Positions 1 to 7,176 of a DNA stretch of 21,378 bases are shown here, in pieces (positions within the stretch are counted from its first letter, which is position 1; the number at the start of each line of letters is the position of its first letter). This DNA is from Chrysochromulina parva (Eukaryota > Haptophyta > Prymnesiales > Chrysochromulinaceae), in contig PJAB01000740.1 in NCBI GenBank assembly GCA_002887195.1, positions 1 to 21,378 of the forward strand, read 5' to 3'. The notes below the pieces were generated by a model. The model did not search any database, was not told the origin of the DNA, and saw only the letters and a list, made by a program, of their open reading frames with translations. The position numbers were made by a program, and so were the translations under genes.

Positions 1-141
1 CCGAGCCGGAGAGCGCTTGACCACCCTCACCAGCCCGCCGCTCGACCAGAATGTCCGAGCGCGCGCCCCGCCTCGCGCCCTCCCCGCCTCGCACTTGACC
101 AGGCATTGGCGTATGGCCGCGAAAGCCCCGCGAGGAGCCAT
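1..141 (-). CDS. Possible 5' end of a gene running off the left edge
   Basis: On the minus strand an ATG at 141-139 opens a frame that stays open for 47 codons to the window edge. It begins MAPRGAFAAIRQCLVK and is rich in Arg, Ala and Gly with almost no acidic residues. That composition is what a mitochondrial presequence looks like, so a mitochondrial protein is possible, but this is inference from composition alone. Plus-strand frames 1 and 2 are also open from the edge (stops at 169-171 and near 150), so this stretch could instead be the 3' end of a plus-strand gene. GC-rich DNA keeps many frames open, so the call is weak. No family is recognised. Confidence 0.25.
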   Translation of the reverse strand, partial: MAPRGAFAAIRQCLVKCEAGRARGGARARTFWSSGGLVRVVKRSPAR

Positions 142-527
142 GGAAATCCTATGACGCGCGCTCAGCGGTAGTTAAAGTGCGGAGCCCCCGGAGCGCGGGG
201 CTCCGCAAAAACACCGCGGAGGTACGAGCCACGACAGTCGAGTCAAAGAAGAACACCGGACGGGGCCGACACGGCCATGGACACCGCGCGCACCGCGCTC
301 CGGCGCCTTCCGCCTACCCGCGCCATTTATTGCCCGCGGCACCCGGCAGTGCGCCAGTTGTATAAGTCATCCTGGTATATAAGCGTGTTTATAGGTGTTA
401 GGTGAACAGTCACAGAAACGTTAAACTCTATAACGTTCGAGGCTTTCACAATCACACGTCGCCCACTGTCGGGAAATGCGACGCGCAGCATGAGCGGCCC
501 GTCCACCATGTTCGGCACCTCATGTGA
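142..527. other. Left intergenic region with an AT-rich TATA-like patch
   Basis: This gap lies between the possible left-edge gene and the stop of the methyltransferase-like gene. At about 360-400 it turns AT-rich and holds tatataag (minus strand cttatata), which could be a core promoter for a minus-strand transcript; this is only a motif match. A minus-strand frame at 327-518 is described separately. No tRNA or other RNA gene is visible. Confidence 0.4.
327..518 (-). CDS. Weak small ORF or 5' exon, 63 aa
   Basis: The minus-strand frame begins MPNMVDGPLMLRVAFPDSGR and continues VIVKASNVIEFNVS before becoming AT-rich and less protein-like. The first 35 residues have GC-rich third positions and an alternating hydrophobic pattern like the first strands of a beta-grasp (ubiquitin-like) domain. 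A GT immediately after that stretch could be a splice donor, so it might be a first exon of the gene leading off the left edge. It starts only 9 bases after the stop of the neighbouring minus-strand gene, which is very tight for a eukaryote and argues against an independent gene. No family is recognised. Confidence 0.2.
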   Translation of the reverse strand: MPNMVDGPLMLRVAFPDSGRRVIVKASNVIEFNVSVTVHLTPINTLIYQDDLYNWRTAGCRGQ

Positions 528-1226
528 CTAATCACCACTTTCGTGTACAAACCCGTCCGGCAAGCGCTCCTCGAACGCCTTCCGCATGGCTTCTCGGCTC
601 ATCGTGGGCTTCACGGTGCGCCCGCCGATGACGGGTTCAAACGGCTTCGGCGGGTCCTTGGGCGGATTGGCCCAATCTGGCGCCTCCATGTCGACCAGTT
701 CGAGTCGCACGTCAAGCACGCCGTATCCTGTTGCAGAGCCCGAGGCCGCGGGCTGTTTCCGCTTCCAAATCGTGAGGCGATCGCCGCCAGGTAACGCGAC
801 AGTCACCTGCTTCTCGAAGGCGTCAAATAGCAACGTGGTAAACGATGCCAAGTCGGGCGCGTGCAGATCGCCGACGTGCGCCATCAGCTTGCCGCCCGCT
901 TTCGTGAAGGCATTGAGGGCCTCATGCTCGTCCAGCTTCTTGCCGCCGCGCACAAGCAGCAGCGTGCGGTCCGTGTGGTGTGCTGCCATGTTCTCGTCGC
1001 CGGGAAGCACGTGCGTGACGGCGTCTTCGCGTGGCTCGCGTGCGTAGCACACGCAGTGGACAAGCCCACGCTTGCGGAGGAGCGCTCCCCACACGCCGTC
1101 CTCGGCACCAATTTCGCAGACGGCACCGTGCAGCTCTAAGGTCGCCAAGGCGTCGTCGGTTGGCAATGGCCGTGAGGCGGCCGCGTCGAGGGCGCGCCAC
1201 GCCACGACGGCGAGGAAACTCTCCAT
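528..1226 (-). CDS. Class I methyltransferase-like protein, 232 aa
   Basis: I start this gene at the ATG at 1226-1224 (MESFLAVVAWRAL); the open frame extends upstream, but that stretch is not protein-like and would fill the divergent promoter. Residues 36-46 (VCEIGAEDGVW) occupy the place of SAM-binding motif I (consensus E-x-G-x-G-x-G), with the middle glycines altered. A second strand (residues 51-58), a DRTLLLV strand and KAGGKLMAHVG follow, which matches the order of a Rossmann-type methyltransferase. Families with this EIGAGxGYW...DRTLLL pattern occur in fungi and protists and are mostly uncharacterised, so the substrate is unknown. The degraded glycine motif means it may not bind SAM. 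The C-terminus (about 170-232) is Pro/Lys-rich with no recognised domain. It is divergent from the kinase at 1395, with 168 bases between starts. Confidence 0.6.
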   Translation of the reverse strand: MESFLAVVAWRALDAAASRPLPTDDALATLELHGAVCEIGAEDGVWGALLRKRGLVHCVCYAREPREDAVTHVLPGDENMAAHHTDRTLLLVRGGKKLDEHEALNAFTKAGGKLMAHVGDLHAPDLASFTTLLFDAFEKQVTVALPGGDRLTIWKRKQPAASGSATGYGVLDVRLELVDMEAPDWANPPKDPPKPFEPVIGGRTVKPTMSREAMRKAFEERLPDGFVHESGD

Positions 1227-1394
1227 GATGACCCTGTCCTGCGTGGTCGGTGCGAGAGTTGGTGCGAGTTGCGAAAGATCACCGCGATGTTTGCATTTTT
1301 CCGAAAGAAAGACCGGTGAAGAGCAGCTGGTGAAGAGGGTGATTGTCCATAGCCTGTTCACACCAAGACGTCCCGGTTCTCTTTAGCTCAGTCG
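1227..1394. promoter_or_regulatory. Divergent promoter region
   Basis: These 168 bases separate two head-to-head genes (the methyltransferase-like gene on minus, the kinase on plus) and must hold both promoters and 5' leaders. No clear TATA box or repeated motif is visible. The call is positional inference. Confidence 0.45.
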
Positions 1395-3107
1395 ATGAAG
1401 CGCGCCAAGCTCGAGCAGGCCTCCGCTGCGCCGGCTGGGACGCCCGCTGTCGCGAGGGGCGCTGAATCTTATTACAAGATTGGCGCTAAACTCGGTGCTG
1501 GCTCCTTTTCGTCCGTCTGGCGTGCCGAGCACAAGGCCACTAATAAGGCCTACGCGGTGAAGAAGGTGAGCAAGAGCTCCAAAGTCCCTGGGGCGGCCAC
1601 GATTGCAGCCGATGAGATCAGAATACTCAAGGTGATCGGCATACACCGGCATGTGGCCGGTTTGGTCGACGAGTTCGAAACGTCGACTGATATGTGCCTC
1701 GTGCTCGAGCTCGCGAGCGGCGGCGAGGTCTTCGAACGGGTTGCCCAAAATGGCGCGTTCGGCGAAGCGATGGCGGCGGCCGTCGTGCGTCAGTTGGCTG
1801 AGGGACTCCAGCACGTCCACGCACGGCATGTCATCCACGCGGATATCAAACCGGAGAACTTGCTCTACGTCTCCACCCATCCCGATTCGGAGGTGAAGCT
1901 CGCCGACTTTGGGCTCGCAGTATTCTGTGGCGGATCGCACCCGGCGACTGTGAAAATCTGTCGTGGCTCTCTCTCGTACATGGCGCCCGAGATAGTGGAA
2001 AAAAAGCACTGGGATCACGCCGTCGACCTGTGGGCGGTGGGCGTGCTGCTCTTCGTGCTTCTCGGCGGCTACATGCCCTTCGACCCTTCGAATTCGTGTC
2101 ACGACAAGAAAGTGCGCGACCGGATCCTCCGGGCCAAGCCCGCGTACACGAAGGATTCCGGCGGCTACCCGGAGCAGTGGGAGCGCGTGAGCGCCGCGGC
2201 CCGCGGTGTGATCGATAAGCTCCTCGAATATGATCCTCGGGCACGCCTGACCGCGACGGGCCTGCACAGAGAAGCTTGGGTCGCCGGTGGTGCGTCGTCG
2301 GAGCCGCTACCCGAATCTACGCGAAAGAAGCTCCTCGAGTTCAACGAGAGCCGCCGTGTTTGGCGCTTGGCGGCGGACACCATCGCTCTCGTGACGCGCG
2401 CGCCTCACACCGCCGCCGTCGCCGCTGCTGCTTCGGGTCTTTCGGTGTCCTCACGCTCCAGTGCCACTGCTCCTGCGTCCAGTCCGGGCACACGTGCTCC
2501 TCCGACTGGCAGTCCGGGCAGACTGCCCGCACTGGCCGCCAGTGCGGCCAGTGCGGCCAGCCGAGTGATCCGATGGTTCTCCCCCGCTGCGGCGCCCCAA
2601 ACCGCCCAAGCCTTCAGCGACCTGCCCGCCCAAGCCAAAAAGGAACTGCGTGCCGCCTTCGACCGTTTCGACGCCGACGGCGATGGCCAAATCTCCCTGG
2701 GCGAGCTGCACAAGACGATGCGTACTCTCGGCACCTCGGATGCAGACGCAGGGGAGATGCTCAAGTCGCTCGACGAAGACCGCGACGGCAGTCTCAGCTT
2801 TGATGAGTTTGCGCGCAAAGTTGCGCCGCTCTATCAAGAGTCGTCGACGGCGCTCCGCCGCGCTTTCGACTTCTTCGACAGCGACGGCTCGGGCACTATC
2901 GAAAAGCGCGAGCTCGAAGTCGTACTGACGCGGCTGGGCGTCGCCTCGAAAGGCGGGCGCATGCAAAAGGAAGTGCTGGACAAAGTCTTCACCGTCGCCG
3001 ACACCAACCAAGACGGCAAGGTGAGCTTCGATGAGTTCCTCGCGCTCTTCGCCCACGAAGCGGTCGTCGAGCAATCGAGCCGGCAAGTGTCGGCAGTGGT
3101 GGCGTAG
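1395..3107 (+). CDS. Calcium-dependent protein kinase (CDPK), 570 aa
   Basis: A Ser/Thr kinase domain is followed by four EF-hands, the CDPK layout of plants, algae and alveolates. Visible kinase elements: glycine loop GAGSFSSV (34-41), ATP lysine in AVKK (K56), helix-C glutamate in ADEIRIL (E74), catalytic loop HADIKPEN (148-155, D150), DFG (171-173) and APE (197-199). The domain ends near 300. A Ser/Ala/Pro-rich linker (about 335-410) stands where the autoinhibitory junction lies in plant CDPKs. EF-hand loops are at 426-437, 460-471, 495-506 and 536-547; all have Asp at position 1 and Glu at 12, so all four should bind calcium. The catalytic loop has Ala for the usual Arg (HAD, not HRD), which suggests control other than activation-loop phosphorylation. 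There is no N-terminal myristoylation glycine, so it is probably soluble. The frame is uninterrupted from a clear ATG. Confidence 0.95.
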   Translation: MKRAKLEQASAAPAGTPAVARGAESYYKIGAKLGAGSFSSVWRAEHKATNKAYAVKKVSKSSKVPGAATIAADEIRILKVIGIHRHVAGLVDEFETSTDMCLVLELASGGEVFERVAQNGAFGEAMAAAVVRQLAEGLQHVHARHVIHADIKPENLLYVSTHPDSEVKLADFGLAVFCGGSHPATVKICRGSLSYMAPEIVEKKHWDHAVDLWAVGVLLFVLLGGYMPFDPSNSCHDKKVRDRILRAKPAYTKDSGGYPEQWERVSAAARGVIDKLLEYDPRARLTATGLHREAWVAGGASSEPLPESTRKKLLEFNESRRVWRLAADTIALVTRAPHTAAVAAAASGLSVSSRSSATAPASSPGTRAPPTGSPGRLPALAASAASAASRVIRWFSPAAAPQTAQAFSDLPAQAKKELRAAFDRFDADGDGQISLGELHKTMRTLGTSDADAGEMLKSLDEDRDGSLSFDEFARKVAPLYQESSTALRRAFDFFDSDGSGTIEKRELEVVLTRLGVASKGGRMQKEVLDKVFTVADTNQDGKVSFDEFLALFAHEAVVEQSSRQVSAVVA

Positions 3108-3342
3108 TAGGCGTCTCTGGCATTACAGCTGATCTCGGGTACTACGTATGTGGTCCGGGTCGGGTGCGTCGCGTCGCTCGGTTGTTGGAGACTTCGAGTC
3201 CGACACGACAGCGACGCGTTTGTCAGCAAACTTCATGAACCTTGTACTGTTGTACCTTTCCCCAAACCTTCGCCCCTCAAGCTTCACCACCCACGTGTGC
3301 GGCGTGAAAACGTGTGTGAATGCGTGGAGTTTGGCGCGGGTC

Positions 3343-5292
3343 ATGGAACCATCCGACACGTGGTACTACACCGACGACGGCGGGATCGAGCGCGGGCCGT
3401 TGCCTACAGCTCAGCTGCGTCGGCTGGTGCTGCAGGGCTTTGTCGTCGGCCCTCGATTGGTGAAGCACGTGGCGTCCGGTGTGGTACAGGACGTCTCGCT
3501 CTGGGACGAGCTCATCGAGCCGCACGACGACGAAGAAGAGGAACGTCCTTCCGGCGATGAGCAGTCCAAAGCGGAGATCGATGAGTGGAATGTCGAAGAG
3601 GGTGAGTGGGTGTTCATAGACGACGAAGGCAATGTGCAAGGGCCCTTTGGGACAGCTGAGATGCACGAGTGGGTGCGCCAAGGTTACCTCGAGCCGACGC
3701 GTGAGGTGAACATCGCCGGAGGCGAGCGGGACGACTTCCGACCGTTGCGCGAGTGGGGCGAGCTTGCGGTCGCGGCTGCGCTTCTTCCCCAGATGGCGGT
3801 GACGGAGCATGCGCCGGTTCCCCACAAGAGTGCGGCGGTGGGCGAGACGCTCACAGCCGTAGACAGAGAGCTCGCGGCTGCGGCAGACAGCAGTGCAGAT
3901 GGCGACAGCCGAGCTGATGTGGGGAGCTCTGCTGTGGGGAGCTCGGCTGTGGGGAGCTCGGCTGTGGGGAGCTCGACTTCTGGAGTAGGAGGCGGCGCTG
4001 CTGCTGACAAGGGCCGTGAGACCGCCGAGGCAGGCAGCTGGTTCTTCGTCGACGACGCGGGTGCCGTTCAGGGCCCGTTTCCGACGAAGCGGATGCGCGG
4101 CTGGCTCCGGAAGGGCATGCTCAACGGTGATCGCATCTGCCGCCGTGCCGAGGAGCCGGCCGATACGGCACAGCCGGGCGCAGTGGCGCCATCGACGGCG
4201 GATGATTGGAAGCCCGCCTTGTCGTGGCCTGCACTGGTCGACGCAGCGGCGGCGGTCCGGAGGATGACAGGCGCAGCAGCGGCCACACCGGCAACCGAGC
4301 TGGCGGCCGTTGGTGGTGTGGCCGTCGGTGGTGTGGCCAGCTACGGGGCACCTCTCCCGGTGGTTGGTGTGGACACGAGCTCTGCGGCAGCCGTCTCGTC
4401 CGCTGGCGCCACGTCACCCTCGATGGCCGGCGACGCATCCGCGGATGCGACGACCACGCCCGACTTGCCTAATATGGACGAGACTCTGTGGGAGTACGTG
4501 GATGATCATGGTCGTCTCCAGGGGCCGTTCACAGCTCGCAAGCTGCTCGGATGGCTGCGGGCTGGCCACCTGAAGCGCACGCGGCGCGCGCGGCTCTATG
4601 TGCCCGATACGACGCCGTCCCTAGGCGGGCCCGGCGAGGCCGCTGCTGCACCCTTGAAGCGCCTTGACGAGTGGGACTGGTTTGCGGCGGCGCTGACGGG
4701 CGGCGCGTTACCCGCCGCACCGGTCGCGCCGCCGCAACTGACGGGCGGTGGCGGCGCGGGAGCCGTGGAAACGCCTCTCTGGTTCTACCGTGACGTGGCA
4801 CACGCGGAGCAGGGACCCTTCACCGCCACCGCGATGCAGCAGTGGATCGCCCATGGAATGCTCCCGCTGAACACTCCGGTGAGGCACCTGAGCGAAGGCG
4901 CTGGGAGGTACCGGCCGCTAACGGAGGTTCCGTTGCTCGTGGGCGCGGGCGCGCCGCGTGCAGCCATCGCTACGGCACCTGAGGCTCACGGCGCTGCCGC
5001 GATGCCGCCCATTGCGCCTCCTACAATTGGCACTCGTAGCGCGGCGGCGCTAGCGGCCCTAGGTCAATCGAAGCCCGTCTATGAGGACTACGTCGTCCTT
5101 GGCGGTTTCAACGGCGTCGGCGACCGCAAGTTTGCCCCACTTGACAGGTCAGGTGACAATTACTGGGAGATGAAGGGGATTCCGAAGCATCGGGATGAGC
5201 GCCAGATGGGGCACTACTTCGACCTGGGCGCGTGGCAGGAAGAGCGCAATCGGCAAGCCCTTGCGCAGCAGAAAAAGCGCAGTCGTAAGTAA
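3343..5292 (+). CDS. Five-GYF-domain adaptor protein, 649 aa
   Basis: GYF domains bind proline-rich peptides in spliceosomal, translational-repression and vesicle proteins. Five copies of the signature (aromatic strand, D-x-x-G, then GP-F/L, then W-x-x-x-G) start at about residues 7, 89, 233, 383 and 480, for example WVFIDDEGNVQGPF and WFFVDDAGAVQGPF. The first copy has GPL and lacks the later Trp, so it is the most divergent. Ala/Gly/Ser-rich linkers separate the domains. The last ~70 residues hold a non-repetitive, conserved-looking segment (YEDYVVLGGFNG, then RQMGHYFDLGAWQEERN) and a basic tail KKRSRK that could be a nuclear signal; I cannot name this segment. I start at the ATG at 3343 (MEPSDTWYYTDD), 16 bases before the first domain codon; an in-frame ATG at 3148 gives a less protein-like extension. 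Most GYF proteins carry one copy, so five is unusual. RNA processing is a plausible role but is inference. Confidence 0.85.
   Translation: MEPSDTWYYTDDGGIERGPLPTAQLRRLVLQGFVVGPRLVKHVASGVVQDVSLWDELIEPHDDEEEERPSGDEQSKAEIDEWNVEEGEWVFIDDEGNVQGPFGTAEMHEWVRQGYLEPTREVNIAGGERDDFRPLREWGELAVAAALLPQMAVTEHAPVPHKSAAVGETLTAVDRELAAAADSSADGDSRADVGSSAVGSSAVGSSAVGSSTSGVGGGAAADKGRETAEAGSWFFVDDAGAVQGPFPTKRMRGWLRKGMLNGDRICRRAEEPADTAQPGAVAPSTADDWKPALSWPALVDAAAAVRRMTGAAAATPATELAAVGGVAVGGVASYGAPLPVVGVDTSSAAAVSSAGATSPSMAGDASADATTTPDLPNMDETLWEYVDDHGRLQGPFTARKLLGWLRAGHLKRTRRARLYVPDTTPSLGGPGEAAAAPLKRLDEWDWFAAALTGGALPAAPVAPPQLTGGGGAGAVETPLWFYRDVAHAEQGPFTATAMQQWIAHGMLPLNTPVRHLSEGAGRYRPLTEVPLLVGAGAPRAAIATAPEAHGAAAMPPIAPPTIGTRSAAALAALGQSKPVYEDYVVLGGFNGVGDRKFAPLDRSGDNYWEMKGIPKHRDERQMGHYFDLGAWQEERNRQALAQQKKRSRK
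3919..3975 (+). repeat. 15-bp minisatellite in the GYF linker
   Basis: About 3.8 tandem copies of gtggggagctcggct encode a repeated S-S-A-V-G between GYF domains 2 and 3. The unit length is a multiple of three, so copy-number change keeps the frame. The copies are nearly identical, which points to recent expansion. Confidence 0.9.
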
Positions 5293-5499
5293 AGTGCAAT
5301 TCAAAGTTGTGAAAATCACATCACAATTTTTAACGGAGTCGGCCCACGGCCGAGCGGCGGTTCGCGAGAAGCTCGAAATCGAAAACTGCGAGCGTTGCAT
5401 GCATTCCTCTTGACGTTTACCTAAACGACGAAACGTTCGTTACAAAAACTGCTCCGACACTCTGTGTGCAAGGCTTCCTGCAGCGAGACCCCCGGAACG
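5293..5499. other. Short intergenic gap
   Basis: These 207 bases separate two plus-strand genes and must hold the 3' end of the GYF gene and the promoter and leader of the next. The sequence is more AT-rich than its neighbours (for example caatttttaacg near 5325). No other feature is seen. Confidence 0.5.
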
Positions 5500-6516
5500 A
5501 TGGATGCAAAGGCCCGCTTTCGACTCTCGCAAGGCGCCAAGCTACATTCGACATGGCACAATCCCAACTGGAACTTCAACCCGAGCGGCAGCATACAAAT
5601 GTCGCCGCCACAAAGCCCCCAAGAACGTCACGGAAGCCTGGCTGCATCCCCACCTCTTATTGAGTTCAACTACTTGTGCATCAGGCCGCAATTTGATCGT
5701 TCGACGAAGCGCATCGTATCACCAGCCTTCATAGCAACCACCAATGAGCCACGCGTCGCGACCGTGTCGTCCGTCATAGGCCCAAGCCCAACAAGGTATT
5801 CTCCTAAGCTGCAATCGAACGGCAAAGAGTGGGACTTTGCCGACCTCAATGGCGCCGAGCTCATGCAGATGTCTGCCTTCAAAGGTCGCTCACCGTGTCG
5901 CTCAAGACCGCAGGATTGGGGCAAGCTCGCCGAGCGCTCCGTCGCTAAGGCCGACAAGGCCGAGCCTCCCTCGCCAGGCCCGCAGTCCTACGCCATCAAG
6001 CACCCTAGCCTCAACCAGGCTCGTACAATATCTAAGGTCGGCCGTGAGGGGTATGTTGTTGGCGCGCGGCAGATCCCAAAGGGTCCCTCCGGGCCTGGCC
6101 CGATGTCCTACGATCCGTTACTCCTACCGAGCGGTAAGGAGTGGAACTTTACCGACCTCAACGGCGCCGAGCGGATGGAGATGTCTGCCTTCACGTCGAG
6201 GTCGGATGCCCGCGCCACGCCGCAGCAGTGGGCGCGCGGCAACCTCATCGCGCCGAATCATTCGCTGCACGACGATCGCCCATGGCTCGGCCCCGGTAGC
6301 CACGACCCTGCGTACCACTCCATCGACGCCACCTTTGGCCTCGAAAGCGCTCTTCGTCGCAAGGCAACGCGCATCCGCAGCCGACGAGCCATACGCACGG
6401 TGCGGCCCGCGGCCAGCCAGCGTGCGCTCGAGCTTTTCGCGTCGGCCTCAGGCCGCCGCCGTCTCCATCATAGCAGCACTGAGCCCTTACTTCGCCCAGT
6501 GACTGCGCCCTTCTAG
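5500..6516 (+). CDS. PG-rich (SHIPPO/STPGR-like) repeat protein, 338 aa
   Basis: The first in-frame ATG is at 5500 (MDAKARFRLSQGAK). Short Pro-Gly-Pro-x-x-Tyr motifs recur: GPSPTRY (94-100), SPGPQSYAIKHPS (158-170), SGPGPMSYDP (197-206) and GPGSHDPAY (264-272). This spacing and composition match sperm-tail PG-rich repeats (SHIPPO/ODF3 type), which are found in axonemal microtubule inner proteins and in flagellate protists, so an axonemal or cytoskeletal role is likely. A longer internal duplication is visible: NGKEWDFADLNGAELMQMSA (about 107-126) and SGKEWNFTDLNGAERMEMSA (about 211-230), followed in both by F-x-x-R-S. The C-terminus is strongly basic. There are no membrane segments. The repeat family is short and degenerate, so the assignment rests on the motif pattern. 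Confidence 0.65.
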   Translation: MDAKARFRLSQGAKLHSTWHNPNWNFNPSGSIQMSPPQSPQERHGSLAASPPLIEFNYLCIRPQFDRSTKRIVSPAFIATTNEPRVATVSSVIGPSPTRYSPKLQSNGKEWDFADLNGAELMQMSAFKGRSPCRSRPQDWGKLAERSVAKADKAEPPSPGPQSYAIKHPSLNQARTISKVGREGYVVGARQIPKGPSGPGPMSYDPLLLPSGKEWNFTDLNGAERMEMSAFTSRSDARATPQQWARGNLIAPNHSLHDDRPWLGPGSHDPAYHSIDATFGLESALRRKATRIRSRRAIRTVRPAASQRALELFASASGRRRLHHSSTEPLLRPVTAPF

Positions 6517-7176
6517 AGCGCCTAAAGAATGAGTCTAGCTTGAGCAGAGGCCCACAAGATTTCAGGTGCGGAACTGCACAATCTGGCATGGCCACGTTCG
6601 ATCTGTGCTGAGCTAAGTGCTGAGCAAGTACGAGTAAAGCGCCACTCACGTAAACGCTAAACGAAGCGATGGAAGCATGGATGGAGGTTTTGCACATTGC
6701 AGTGCCAGACGTCCAGTACGCAGTCTTGGTCTCGACGAATATACAGCGTCCGGATGTTTCGAATAGTACATGAAGTACACAGTTTTATATACGATACTCA
6801 TACAAACTCTACGTCTACGAACATGCAACTCGATTCGCGCAGTAGGAGTATACACGACGAACACACAGACGTCCACACGGAGCAACATAACGCCGCGGCC
6901 GATCGGCCCCGCCGCGCGGCGTGGCGGCGCCCTGCGCCCGCCCGGGGAGCGCCTGCTGTGCATGATCGTTCTTCGTTGTGACCGGGCTGACGCCAAAACG
7001 TAGATATACTTGTGATCGTCCGGACCGTAGTGCAGTCACGATGCAGCCCCGACTGCTTGCCATGTGATGATGGATAGATGATGGATAAGGACGAGACTTC
7101 GACGACCTCCTGGACTCTCGAGTTTACCGCTTTACCCGCGCACTCTTACCGCGTCGGCAAGCATGTGCACCCTTCG
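6517..7176. other. Intergenic gap between convergent genes
   Basis: This 660-base stretch lies between the 3' ends of a plus-strand and a minus-strand gene. Its middle (about 6730-6880) is clearly more AT-rich than the coding DNA around it, and a GC-rich block at 6895-6955 contains several short self-complementary runs (ggccgatcggcc at 6897-6908). The frames present are short and overlap each other on both strands. I see no gene, tRNA or convincing repeat; 3' UTRs are the likely content. Confidence 0.5.

Noticed and set aside
1383..2267. 294-codon minus-strand frame
   Set aside because: It is the antisense of the kinase domain; the plus frame has every kinase motif, while this one resembles nothing.
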